Assembly (NCBI GenBank): GCA_031216445.1
Contig: CM062214.1
Span: 26,132,501 to 26,196,500 of the forward strand
Source: Lateolabrax maculatus
Lineage: Eukaryota; Chordata; Actinopteri; Acropomatiformes; Lateolabracidae
Direction: 5' to 3'
Length of the DNA stretch: 64,000 nt
In this document: in pieces, positions 11,473 through 24,000 of the stretch
Layout: each line of letters opens with the position of its first letter
How positions within the stretch are numbered: position 1 is the stretch's first letter
Made by a program: the position numbers and the translations under genes
Notes under the pieces: generated by a model
Told to the model about the DNA's origin: nothing
Seen by the model: only the letters and a program-made list of their open reading frames with translations
The model's database searches: none

Positions 11473-12733
11473 CAATCAATTACTACTCTCCATACACATT
11501 TTAATTACAAACTACAAGGAAAGGAAACTTGTTGACAGTTGACAAATGTTAAAAAGATGAGACACAAACTATGAAATGAGTAAAGTTGAATAGATTGTAC
11601 TTGCTAAAAATAAATGGGGGTTCGGAGTTATGGTTACATTCACCTTTGCAGGCACACCTGCCACTTCATACTAGTGCAAAGAAATAATTCTCCTAAACAA
11701 AATGCCATACATCTTGTTGTTGTATGTTTGCATTAAGACTCCATTATTGCATGCCTTCAGTGGCCATGTGAGGTATACAAATACACTGTTCTGACAACTG
11801 CATACTGCACATCGAACATGATGCAGGCGTTCCCAAGTAAGCTCAGAAAAAATCAACAACAAATAACCCGTGAAAAAGCATAATTTACCTGTATGCTAGA
11901 ATTTGAAATGAGGAAGCTTTTCTTGCAGTACGTTACACTGGCCAGTTTTTAAGGTTTTCCAGCCAATCATGTTACATAATCACATTGTATAAGCGAGGGA
12001 AAGCAGTAACTGAAAAGTTGTAGAAACAAAATAGTAAACAAACGAAAAAAAGTACAGTAACTGTGATAACAAATGACCTAGACCCCATTTTAAAATGTTA
12101 TTGTACCTTTAATTGCCAAACCAACTTTTAGGTTAATTATCTGGCATCTGATTGTAAACTGAGCTTTACTGCATAAAAAGGATCCCCTTCAACTTTGCAT
12201 TTATAAGTGTGACATTTCATTATTTGATCAAAAACATTATACAGATGCTGATTCAGGAATTTATAATGTAAAGCAAGCAACAGAGATTATAATAAGGTAT
12301 AATAACTGTTGTTTGTGCTATGCAGTTTCCAAACTCAGACATCTTTATAGTGGGAGTGTTTAGGCCCCGAAAACTGAGAAAACACTAAATCTGTGACACT
12401 CTCTAGTATTTTCATCCTCTCAGGACAAATACAAAAATATCCACTATATCTAGTAACAGTTATCACATGTAGAGAAGTCAGACACCCATGGGAGAATGAG
12501 CTTCAAGGGATCTAGTGACCATTTGACGTGAATGCACCAAAAGTTGAAGAAACAAAGAACATCAAGAATACCACTTAGATTCTACCGTACAGTTAAGACG
12601 TTCATCAGTTTCCAGTCAAACACATTTGTTTATATGTGTGTGTATATATATCTATATATCTATATCAGAAGGGTTACTGATGTGATACTTATTTTTAAGT
12701 ATGTCTGGCTCTGAAATATATTTAATAATAACT

Positions 12734-12739
12734 TTTATT
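12734..12739 (-). terminator. Candidate polyadenylation signal of adpgk
   Basis: AATAAA on the minus strand, about 410 bases after the adpgk stop codon. Other AATAAA-like strings occur further downstream, so this is a best guess. Confidence 0.4.
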
Positions 12740-13148
12740 TTTCTCAAGGCACAGCATACGGAAGGTATGCAAGTCAAAGTAAATTAAGTGAGCCGGCAAA
12801 CTCTTTGGAGTTTTGTGAAGATGGCTTTGAGCTGCGCCCAGTGCATAGAGTCAGGCCACCTCACAACCCGGTCAGATCCACTTCTGTAATGTTCTGCTTC
12901 AGTTTCCGTGTCTGCTGGAGGATCAGAGGAGGGAGAACAGAGGAGACCGGAACAGGCCGGAGGAGTCTACAGGCAGGATTTAAAACTATTGCCATCTATC
13001 ACAACTCAGCAGAGCTTCGGGAAGGAAGACACAGAACCAAGCTTGGAAAGATGACTCCAACCCGACGGCCGCAGCTGCAGGTTAAACTTGGGAAACTGGG
13101 TCTTTCCAGTGCTTCCCATCAAATGGGAGTGTCAGGTTCAAGCCAGCC

Positions 13149-16100
13149 TCAGAAGGGCTGCTGGGTCTTTAACTCTGAGTAAACTAGTCCCTCTGCTGAG
13201 ATGGCATCCCCGAGCCCCACTGTCCGAAGTGGCTGTTTGCAGACCAGCACCGGGGTCAGGTGGAAGGTGACGTTTCCTCTGCGCCACACAGTAACAGGCT
13301 CTGCCGGGTTCAGGGACAGCTTCTCTTGTGGCTCGGTGTGTGAGCTGTGAAACTCCAGCGGGGCTTTGAGCTCCACCTTGCTAACGTCGACAGACTGCAG
13401 GCCACAGGCCTGACTGCTGGCCACCCGCGCCCCAGCTGTCACTGCCGCCGCCTGGTTCCCCCAGTATCCATCCACCGTGGCCAGGACGTGGTAGGCCAGC
13501 GTGTGGAAGTGAATGCGAGTCAGCTCGGCCTCGGACGACGGGTCGCTGCGGCCGTGCTCCTCCAGGATCCAGAGGAGGATGTCGCTGACCCGGCCCACGT
13601 CTGGAATGCCTTTCCAGGCAGCCAAGTCTGAATGAGGCCCCTCACCAGCCTGAGAGAGGAAGAGCAGCTCCTGCTCGTTCAGCCCGATGGAGCTGACAAT
13701 GGGCATAACCTGCTAACAGGAAACAGAGGAGAAAAACTTTAATTAAATACACAGAACTCTTTAGGGATTCGTGGATTTTGAGCACACTGCTCTTTTCCCT
13801 GTGAAGGACTTTGTGAAGTTCACTTCATGACAGACTCTCTTAGACACACAACTGTTTTCAGCATGTACCTCCTGCATGATGCTGTTCATGTAGTCTCTGT
13901 CTGTCATGCTCGCCAGCTCCAGGTGGATGGGAATATCTTTACGGATGTCAGATATGGCTGACACAGCCTGCGAAGAGCAAGCAAGTACAAGATGTTAGAT
14001 ACCCCAAAATGTATTTAATTTGAGTTGATGCCATGTGGCCAGACTGGGCAACATACTGAGAATAATGAATAATTAATATAATTTGTAATAATTAATATAA
14101 GCTTTAAACCTTGAATGTTTCATGTCATAAAAGGCATAAACTAGCATGAAAGATGGGTAATCCATCAGCTTTTCATTACCACATGTTAATAGTGAAGTAT
14201 ATTTAGGCAAAAACATGCAAAAGCACAAGCTTTGTCGATTAAAACAAATAGGTGGAGAAAGAGTTAAGGGCAGCTTTCGGCCACTGACCTCTTTGAGTCG
14301 CTCCTCCCACATCTCTCTGCCCTGACCCTCCATCATGTGGAGCCCCGACAGAACCACCAGGTCGGGGTCGAACTCCTCCACACTCGCCACGAACGTCTCC
14401 AGTGAGCTCATCTCCCCGTTAGACACGTCGTGAGAGAAGATGAAGCGGTTTGCTTGAGGGGCCTGAGTTGAACCCCACTGTTCGCCTAAAGGCAGAGACA
14501 CAACGGTTGTATTACACATCGAAAACAGACCGAGGGAAACTTGTAAAGCTGCAGCTTGTTTCTCGTCTTTACCTGCTTTATACTCCAGGATCAGGTGGAA
14601 TTCATCCGTTTCCTGGAGAGAGTCTGGGGGAACGACTATCTGCTCATCCAGCATCTCATGAAGTTTAGGACCAACTGGCCCACATAACAAAACCTGTGGT
14701 AAAAACAATATCAACAGTCAAGCATAAGAACTTCATCCTGAATCTGGTAGATTTGCCTGTCATGCTGCTCTGCAGTCTGGCTGTCATGTAGTTGAAAAAT
14801 TGCATTTTGAGGGAATCGTTTACCGTATAACAACTGTCCTTTATAAGATATCCACATTTTCTTAAATAACTGAATTATGTTTAAATGAAAAATATCCTTA
14901 ATTACAGTAAAATACTGTGTTTAGAGGACTGCCAAAACACACTTTCATAATGTAAAAATGCATCCTCTTGACATGTGTAAATGTAAAGAACATGTTTTCC
15001 CATGTTTATTATTATTTCAGTCCAATTTTCTATGAATTTCTGCAAAGTGAAGCAACCAAAACTCAACATAGAATAGATTTGACCGACCAGCTTGAATCTT
15101 TTGGATTTATTTAAATGGGACAGAAAAATATTTAAGAGCTCATTAATTTAAGTAAGTAAGTATAAACATGCTACTGTACCATCAGATCAGGGTAGCTGGC
15201 GAACTTCTGACCAATGAGAGCAGCGTTCCCTCCCACATACAGCTGCAAGGAGTTCACCAGAAGGAAGATCATTAAAAAAAACACTTAATAAAACAACAAC
15301 AAGTCATTGTCTGAGGAAGTTTGGTGAGTAAGGTAGCCTTGCCTTTGCACCGGGGTACTCTGCTGCTGCACGTGCGATCCTCTGAAAGACCTCCTCGTCG
15401 CTGAAGAAGCGCTCGGCAGCCGCTCCACGCCCCATGTAATGGATGAAGGCTTCCCTCAGGTCCTCTTTGGAGTGCAGCACTTCGTGGTCCAGGCCAGTGC
15501 CAGGATCCACAGCCAGAGCCTGCAGCAGACCCACTCCTGAGACGACCACATCGACACAGGCGTTCACCCTTAACCACAGAGGAGATAAGACGGCTTTAGA
15601 GAAACACTGAGTTGACAGTCAATAACTTGATTATCTTTATATTCTCGCTTTAACATAAAATAATTCTGATGATGTACACACTTTTTTAAAGGTCTGCTGG
15701 TAGCCTGGTCGGACTAAACTGTATGTGTGTCAGTAGGTTTGTGCAGATATAAAGAAATCCTTTAAAATGTCAAGAAGTCGCTTGTTTTAAACACAGTGAA
15801 ATAAAAATAAAAATGTTTCCAAGTTCTTATCCTCTGTCCCTGCATTCCTTATTTAGTTGACTCTTGGTTTCTGTTAAATATACATTAGAAATATAATTTT
15901 GAGTGTATATGTCAAAAAATCCCTCTTTTCTCTGTCTGTAAAATGTATAAAATGTTTTTGACTGACTCATCTTAGGGGCGTATTTACGACCAACAGTCGT
16001 AATAGCACTATTACGACTGTTGGTCGTAATAGCTGGCAGAGCAATCTAAGGGGTTATTTATGAGGTCTACTTTATTAATTTCTCCCACGTCCTCCGCCTC

Positions 16101-16801
16101 CTTATCTAACAACATGTTAGGGAGGTGTGGGTGGAGACCAACGGCCCCCTACAACTCTGTATCTCTAAGAAATTAGACACAGAATACAGAAGTTTTTCGC
16201 CTTCGCGTCTCTCCTTGGTAGAAACAATCTACATTCAGGTCATCCAGGTCCAGCCAACCATCACCTCCCACCTTTTCCAAACACCTATCCTATATATATG
16301 TTGGCTATTCTGAAGCAGCCTAAAGGCTTCAGGCCAGGTATGGGCAGTAATTTAATTCACTGGGGAGCCACCGTCTTGGACCCAGCCATCTGAGCTGGGA
16401 CTGAGTCACGATAACACATTCCTTCTCACCAGCAGAGCAGCCTCTCAACGTGTCACAGCGTACAGCAGAGCGACTGCCGGGGCACAAACGCAGTAATAAA
16501 TGTCACCTCCAGGCGACAGTTTGGTGACTAAATGGAAGACGTGCATGTGTTTCTTACAGTAACGGTTCGACTCTCTAACTCACCCTACTGCCACTTTGCT
16601 CCACTGCCGGGTCGGCAGAGTTATCAGGGTCTCCCAGGCCGTCGAGATCACCTGCTCGATGCTGTTCTGGCTCTGAGACGATGGCTGAAAGTTTGGCAGG
16701 CTGATGTACTGCAGAATCTGCTCCGGCAGGTCCGGGCTGCCGTTGTAGAAGTAGCCAACAGCTAACGCCAGCAGGGCCGCTGCCGAAGCCTTCCTCCACA
16801 T
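13149..16801 (-). CDS. adpgk: ADP-dependent glucokinase
   Basis: It phosphorylates glucose to glucose-6-phosphate using ADP rather than ATP; the vertebrate enzyme is ER-associated. Seven coding exons join in frame: 16801-16584, 15568-15343, 15242-15180, 14693-14573, 14485-14289, 13967-13869 and 13709-13149. The product is 494 residues (human 497). Residues 6-18 form an uncleaved-looking hydrophobic signal/anchor. Family landmarks are VNACVDVV (from residue 74), YVGGNAALIGQKFA, LVVLSGLHMMEGQ and the C-terminal TVGLGDAISAEG. In this last motif GLGD (473-476) carries the catalytic aspartate. The ATG at 16801 fits the human MALWRGS... start. A good acceptor just upstream suggests a separate 5' UTR exon. 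Intron 2 uses a GC donor (see findings). Confidence 0.95.
15984..16029. repeat. 46-bp near-perfect palindrome in adpgk intron 1
   Basis: A 22-base arm (15984-16005, starting TTACGACCAACAGTCG) is followed by a 2-base CA spacer and its exact reverse complement (16008-16029). The sequences on either side, ATCTTAGGGGCGTATTTA and ATCTAAGGGGTTATTTA, resemble each other as direct repeats. Confidence 0.9.
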
Positions 16802-17530
16802 GATGCTCCCACGCACTCCTGCAACAAAGGAAATCAGTCACTTCTCTCTCTCATAGCATCAAAAAGTGATCAACTGATTTATTGTGGTTATCAGTAACGG
16901 CTTTAAAGAGCTGCATGTGTGAAAAAATCCTAAACAAAATACAAAAACTGGTGTTCAAAGGTATGAACTTTGTGTTTTAGATTAGAACAAACATCATCAT
17001 CATGTGTGTAACAGAAAACCTTCAACAGAACTACAACATGATAACATCATCACATCCAGCTGAAAATTGATAAATTCATTTTCCTAAATAATAATACCAA
17101 ATATTTCATGGTTCCACATTCTCAAATGTGAGAATTTGTTACTTTTCTTGGTCTTACATTAGAGGAAACTGAATATTTACTCTTAGTCGGTCAAAAAAGG
17201 CATTTGATGACGTCCCTTTGTGCTACAGGATAGTATGTAGTAATAGTTTGAATTACAGGAAAGTGTGAGGCGGAGGCGGAGAGCCACCCAGAGCCTGATC
17301 CACCTCCTGCTATTAGGAAATCAGTGGCCTTCATCAGGGTCATCATAAAACACATTAGAAAGAACATTTAAATAAGATGGGTGTGAAGCAGGAAAACATT
17401 CTTAAAAGGTGAAAAACTACAACAACCAATCGAATACATCCATACACACGATCGGCCAATGGGTGACCTGCACACAGACGGGCTGGGTGTAAGGTCATGT
17501 GGCTAAAAAAGAAATAGATGGGAAGAAAAG

Positions 17531-17728
17531 AGGACACAATGTCCTTGTGTTTTTTTATTTTATTTTGTCCGACTACAAGTCTAAAACTCAAAATATTCAA
17601 TTTCTTATCATTTTAGACCGAGAAAAGCACCAAATTCTCACCTTTGAGCACCTGAGAATCAAATATTTGGCCTTTTTTTTGCTTGAAAAATGAGTTAATC
17701 GACTAATCGGCCAATTGTTGCAGCTCTG
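17531..17728 (+). mobile_element. hAT-like miniature element (family B), 5'-truncated
   Basis: It carries TTGTCCGACTACAAGTCTAA, then TTTTGCTTGAAAAATGA, and ends AATTGTTGCAGCTCT, the conserved 3' end of family B. It lies in the 5' part of the adpgk locus. Confidence 0.6.
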
Positions 17729-17977
17729 CATGGCACATCGTGGCCTTCCCCGGAGAGGAAGTGGCTAAGAAAATGAATCCTGCTGCACACAACCACCCAA
17801 GAGCAGCTCCTGTAGCCTGGCGTTGGCTGGACGTGACAGCAGGTTAGTGAAGCCCACTGACACCTGGAGCTCTGCAGCCTGCACACTGCACCATAATACG
17901 TGGCATTGCCCCTTTAAGCTGCAGCCATGCCATGCACTTCATGGCACAGTATACAGGGGTTGAGTTACTGCTAACGT

Positions 17978-17979
<2 letters not shown>

Positions 17980-18021
<42 letters not shown>
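17980..18021 (+). repeat. (CA)n microsatellite
   Basis: About 21 uninterrupted CA units. A perfect dinucleotide tract of this length is probably polymorphic. Confidence 0.95.
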
Positions 18022-18023
<2 letters not shown>

Positions 18024-18124
18024 GGACTCTTCAGCTTCAGATAATCTGACCCTGGCTCGGTTTACAGCCCCGGGATCTGATTCAGATCCTCTCTGCGTGT
18101 TGTTAGTTGTCGGTCGACACGTAC

Positions 18125-18410
18125 CGAGAAGCTGCAGCTCCAAGTTTGTTGTTCAGGACGAGGATCCCGTTAGTTCCTGCTTCCTCCGCCTGGTTCACAT
18201 GAACAGCGCTCGGTTTGCTGAATTCCGCCGGTGGAGGGAGAGGGAAGCGGAGAAGTCGGAGTCGGAACAAGTCATTGAAGGAGGAGGAATGACTGGCTGG
18301 GAGGAAGAGAGGGAGAGAGAGGGAGGGAGGGAGGGAGAGAGGGAGGGAGGGAGCAGGAGGAGCAGCGGCTACTTCCGTGTTCCGCTCTGCGCATGCGCCA
18401 CTCCAGGGTA
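18125..18410 (-). promoter_or_regulatory. Candidate adpgk promoter and 5' UTR exon region
   Basis: A GC-rich patch upstream of adpgk contains an exact NRF1-type site, TGCGCATGCGCC (18388-18399), and an ETS-like ACTTCCG (18371-18377). Such sites are typical of TATA-less housekeeping promoters. On the minus strand a donor-like CTTCTCG|GTACGT at 18125/18124 could end a non-coding first exon that joins the acceptor just before the adpgk ATG. A GGGA-rich tract lies inside. The exon itself is inferred. Confidence 0.4.
18303..18354 (+). repeat. GGGA/GA-rich tract
   Basis: Imperfect GGGA and GAGA units make a purine-only stretch. It produces low-complexity glutamate/arginine frames that are not genes. 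Confidence 0.85.
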
Positions 18411-20340
18411 CATCCGTGGTACACAGTGTGAGGAACAGAGGGGGGGGGGGGGGGGTAAAACACTGGGGTATTTATTCAGAAACACATTTAGGATCTTGGG
18501 GTTTCTGGAAGTCGTTCAGTGGATCATCCTGCTGGAATTATAATAAACACATAAAAGTGAAGTCAAATTGTATTTCTAGAGACTAAAGTACAATCACAGT
18601 TTGCCTCAGGGTCTGTACAGCCTGCACACCTGAAGGGCCCCCAGAACAAGCCAACAAAAATCACAGTAAATACAAATTACAATAACAAAATAACTAATAC
18701 ATGTAGATTATAAAGCCACAGGGACCTCCTCTCTGCACCCGAGACCTGGAAGAGGACCTGAGCCTTTTTACCCACATATACTCAGATATACATGAATACA
18801 AAGTAAACCAGAGGCTACTGAATGCATTATGGGAAATGTAGGATCCATGGTTTTTGGAGTATAACCTTGCCTGGCGTCATCAGACTGAACCACTCAGTTC
18901 ATTTTTGATTTCCAAGGGTTGTTATCGACGGGGGAGACAACCTATTAGAGCAACAAAAACGTCCTGTCGGAAGTACAGCAAATATATATTTCTTATCAAC
19001 ACAGTTTGTTCTTCTTTTCGAGAAAATCTACCATCCAGTCTGTTTAATACTGCTGCTATAGCCGGCCAGGGAACGCTCCGCATCGGCAGCTGCCATCTTG
19101 GATATTTACAGATGCTTCAGCGGTGCTTTTCTCAGTCAGTCATCGTATTAAACCTCATACTAGATAAATGCTTGTGATTGGTTCGCCTGATTCCTTTACC
19201 AAGGAAAACAGTTTGAATGGGAGAGGAGCAGATGTGTCGGCCAGAGCAGATAAAACATGACTTACAGGTTCATCTGGTTCCAAAGATAAGTTTAACCCAT
19301 ACTAGGGACTAAAAGTCAGGATATCTCGGCTGCATCTCTAATAAATCTGTCCCTCGCAAGTCCCCCAACTTCATGAACCTGCCCCTTAAAAAGTTGGATG
19401 GACCACTGACAAAAATAAATCTAGCGTTCAAATAAAGGTTGTACTCATAATGAGGAATCTGGTGACGCAGAATACACTGAAACCCTCCATAGAAGTTAAA
19501 TCTGTAACTGGATATTATGTGTGACGTTTCCCTTGTAATTAGCACCAGCCATATTGTTGCTGTAGTTTAGAAACATTAAGAGTTTTGTCTCTTATTTAGA
19601 GTTTACTTTGATCGCTAATAAACTGCTTTCTGCTTCCTCACACAGAAAATGTACTTTTCTGGCTTCAATTTGTTTATTTAGTCACCAAACAGGAGACCAA
19701 TTAGAAGCCCAGTAAACCGCAACCAAATTACAGAATTAAAGGCTTAGACCCTTTCTTCCTTCAGGCAAATATGCATGAATGTTCCTGCCTGAGCTGCTTG
19801 TTGCTGCTTGTAAAACTATTTTTCTGGAGGCTGACAGGAGGCGTGGCAGCTGTGGAGAAAGATCAGAGTTTCAAAGGCCTTGAAAACCTTATTTTCTCAA
19901 CTAGCTTCTGACTTTTAATTAATTTAATACGACAGTTGGTGGGTTGTTTAGTCGCTGTCAGTCAAATCTGATGGAACGAAATCCACACAGTCCTGATGAA
20001 GCAGATTAGCTTTTCACTGGTAAACTCTTCATAAAAAATCAATAACAATGTTTTTTTCTCAGACATAAACTTTGATTGTTGCTTATTTAATCATGAATAT
20101 TATATATATATATATATGTTACAGAGAAATACTTTGAATCCAGATTTAAAACCAATTTGTCAGGGGCTTAAAGGTGATTAATTTAACACATCATGTATTT
20201 AGTGACTGTAAATATGAATGTGTTCACAACCTGACCATGTTTTGTCGATGAAGAACATCGTGTCCAAACAGCGTCTCGTGACTCAAGTTTCTCTCAACAG
20301 AAGAATGTTGATTATCTGATCACACAGGATGAGTCATGTT
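18411..20340. other. Intergenic region between adpgk and the 3' end of snx22
   Basis: A run of about 17 G lies near 18440-18456. The rest is AT-rich. The open frame at 18854-19177 has no family resemblance and no splice context. I see no supported gene. Confidence 0.5.
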
Positions 20341-20346
20341 TGATTC

Positions 20347-20352
20347 TTTATT
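20347..20352 (-). terminator. Polyadenylation signal of snx22
   Basis: AATAAA on the minus strand, about 650 bases beyond the snx22 stop codon. It marks a 3' UTR of roughly 20330-21000. Confidence 0.5.
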
Positions 20353-21000
20353 ATAGTTTCAAAATAAACAAAATTATACAAAAGTACATGTATACCACCT
20401 ACAAAAACACGTGTTTACACTAAAATAACTGCTTCAAAATACCAGCCTTAGAGCCGGTATTTGTCCTGAGGCGTCATTAAACTCTCATTACTATAAATGT
20501 ACATGCATATAAGAAACAGTCACTTCTTGCTACAAAAAATATAAAACAAGAATATAAAAAACTAAACCCCAATCTGCCCTGATTTCAAGTCATTTCTACA
20601 CTCCTTTATTTAAAAGTAGACTAAGCTACAGTAACTCTAAACTGCCTAAAAGACACGTGTGCCTGTGGCCACATCTTCATTAAAAACTGTTTGTGTGTTA
20701 CTTAAACACCCATCTTCATGACTAAAAATACAGACACACACTGAGTGACTACTTCTGCAAACAGACCTAAGATTTCAAGATGAATTTTGGTGTTTGGCCT
20801 CATTATGAGATTCTCAAAGGGCTGTAATAGGGACACCACAACAGGAGGAGTAGAGACAAAGGGTGGGTTTTGGGTTTAAATCCCACCAGGGACGCTGATT
20901 TTGGACAAAAGCATCCACCAAGTGACCTATTTAAAGTCTACGTTTCATTTCTCTTTCTGGCAGACACTGTGTATTTGACTGTAAACAGCAAACCGTTATT

Positions 21001-24000
21001 TCAGGCCTCTATGGAAGAAGTGGGCTCAGTGAGAGCGGGGGCTGTGAAGCTGACCCGGACGTCCCGGGGGTAAAAACCCTGAAGAACACCGTCCACGACA
21101 ACATCCGGGAGATCTGGAAGACAGAGCTCGGGCTTTATACCGCGTCAACAAGGCTGTTGTGCTTTTTTAAATGCTTATCAGTTCAAAATGACAGTCGTTG
21201 TTTGTCAGAACGACTGAGGGAAGATTTGAAGCAGTCTGTTCGCTCCTACCTGATGTGCAGTCGGAGATATAAGGATCCTGAAAGAATCCAAACACTCGTT
21301 GATGTGGTAACTGATAACTGAGGAAACAAAGGTTACATTTCTTCAAAAATCACATGTATACAAATAACAGCTTTCACCTGTCGGGCTTTAACAGTCAGTT
21401 ATGTGCACATTGTGGTTTAGTTTGAATGTGATGATACGGAGGGATGGGTGCCGAGAAAAACCCCTATCTGCCTGGATTTCAAGTCATTTTCTACACTCCT
21501 GCATTGCTCCTTTATTTTGAAAGGAAAAAATACAGAGAAATGTGAAATACTAGTGAAGATCTTACCTGTAATCCTGACTGTCCAATTCATCAAGTGATCT
21601 GAAACAAACACACATAGATTACATTACAGACTCCCTACAAGGTCAAAATAAAGGTTAATATACGTGTTGACAACTCTAAAGGCAGATTACAGACACTACT
21701 CTATGATACAGAAAGTAAGCTCCTTTTTTTAATAAAGTTACAATAATTTACTGTTTTAACAAACAGGACTTATTCTCTTCATAATTAGTTGTTGTGCCTT
21801 ATAGGTATTTTGGATTAAGTAAGACAAAAACAAAGACATGTATCCTGGACTGAACTAACAGGTGTACTGCTATATATCTGAACATTTCTCTTTCGTTGAT
21901 CAGTGGCTGTATTTGGGTTTAGATGTCAGTGCTGCTGGTCCACAACACTTGAGAAATGTCTTCAAAGTTTTATTATGTTGCTGCATTGCCCCCAATCCAA
22001 AAATAGAGGAACTAAACATAGCAACATGTCCAACATCTCTGGGTGCAGTCTGGGTGCAGGAGACTGGAGGACTCACTCCATGCTGCTGATCTTGTTCCCT
22101 GTGTGAAAGTGTTTAACATGGAGAAAGTCCAGCAGCACCTGCGGCACGTCTTCATATTGATAGATGATCTCCTGGCCAACACAGAAAAAAGCAGACTTGT
22201 TTAATCAAATAATTTCAAGACTGTGACAATCCAAGAGAAATGGATGAAATAAAGCACAAACATGCAAGTGGGATGTTTGCCCCCGGTGATTCGGTGAAGC
22301 ATCGTGGAAACACATAAACACCTCCAACCTTCCTCCACAGATCCTAATCTTACTGATGCCTGTACGAAGTCCGTTTGTTCCAAGGTCAAGCTAAAGGCAT
22401 TTTTTCTCTTTTCTTGATTTTATATCTTCATCTTTGTTGTTCATTCACTTATTTCTCCTTGTTTTAAATACTGCCTTCCCTGTCTTCATCACTTTCTAAT
22501 TTCTGATAAGTTGCTTGTTTACTGAGGTCAAAAATCTCCGTCAGCCGCTGAATGCTGAATCCTACTTGTGAGTGCCTGAAGAAGTTCCCTCCTCGGGAGG
22601 ACACCTGGATGTGTTACCTGGATGTAGTCTTCCAGCTCCTGCCTCCTCTGCTCCAGAGGTTTGGTCCTCAGATGGGGGTTCCTTTTGCTCGGAAAATCTG
22701 GAGTCCGCACGATCTTCCTGAGCTGCAGGTCACAGACAAGACATAACATGATCTGGTGTGAAGTGGCTGAATTAAAAAGGACCCTGTGGAGTCTTTTGAT
22801 GATGCTTCGATCCACTGATTGTAAGTTGGTGACAGTAATGTAACCACGAAACGTAGCAATGTGCCAAAAAGGAGGGAAGAAGAAGACAACTAGCCAGCAA
22901 ACATGGATGCAAACTATTTAAAGAAGATCCTTGTACACTACTACCTCAGATTTTGCACTACAACCTGCATATTACACTGACACTATGTGTGTATTATTTA
23001 TATGCATATCTTCCTTGTGAATCTAATTTAATAAGTTCATATTTTATCTCTTGTTTTAGTTCTACTTTTTTTAAATACTTCTGTTCTGCATTTTATTGTG
23101 CAATCCTGTAACAATAAAGCTGAACCAAATGTTTTATGAGAAAGGAAATTCACTCAACTCGTAGACCTGAAGGTCACACACTGTGTGTTTTTGTCTGTAT
23201 TATCGAAGCCATGATGAAATAACTGTCTCATTTTACGTTACAAAGACGCAGTGATACAAATAGTCATTCAGCAACACCGTATTCATTGCGACTGAACAGT
23301 TCCATATACATACTTTTCTGTGGAGAGTCTGGAATTCGCTGCTTCTTCTGAGCACGTAATGTTTCCTCCCATTAAACAAGACTTCAACTCTGAAAAGCTG
23401 CAAACAGACGACAGAAGGAGACACACAGATGATTTATTCACAATCTGTCATCAAGTTAATTTAATTTTTTGTTGGGTTGGACGTTCAAAGTTGACCTGAA
23501 GTGTGTCGTGCTTTTCAAAATGATGGTCAGTCACTCACTTTGTCATACATCTGCTGAGTAGAATTGTTTAAAGCAGCATAATGTCAATTTAAATGAACAA
23601 TTTAAACTTAAGGACTTAAAGTAACTGATATATATTAGTATAAACACATTGTATGTTGGATCCATATTTATCTGTGTTTTAGTAGTTTGCATCATGAGAG
23701 AACAACATTTCTCCACCAGGAGGAGGTACAGAGCTTCAGATCTCATTCTCAAGAAATGTGTGTAAATAAGTGGTCTGCGTATTAGGTACATCTGTACACA
23801 TGAATGACACACACACATTTATGTTCCTGTGATGTCGAGTCACACCTCTGAAACTTCACCACCTTTAATACATCTTTAACACATCTCAGTACACTGTGTA
23901 TGCTAAAATGTGTACTACTGTTTAGTCTTCATTTTCATTTAGATATTACTTCAAACGTCTCAGTTTACTGTAGTTACTGCTGACAAATCCCTGATTTACA

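Larger units (their letters stand above)
10761..13148. other. Region between the LINE remnant and adpgk stop, including adpgk 3' UTR
   Basis: The stretch is AT-rich with no supported exon. A family B repeat lies at 11121-11472. The adpgk 3' UTR probably occupies the right-hand part, from about 12720 to 13148. Short frames such as 12805-13182 are shadows of the UTR and coding end. Confidence 0.5.

Noticed and set aside
13347..13631. 94-residue plus-strand frame
   Set aside because: Antisense shadow of the last adpgk exon.
17932..18543. 203-residue plus-strand open frame
   Set aside because: It runs through the CA microsatellite and the GGGA tract and has low-complexity histidine/threonine and glutamate/arginine blocks. 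The region fits the adpgk 5' flank on the other strand.
18854..19177. 107-residue plus-strand frame between adpgk and snx22
   Set aside because: No recognisable motif, codon use like the surrounding non-coding DNA, and no linked exons. It may be part of an unrecognised repeat.
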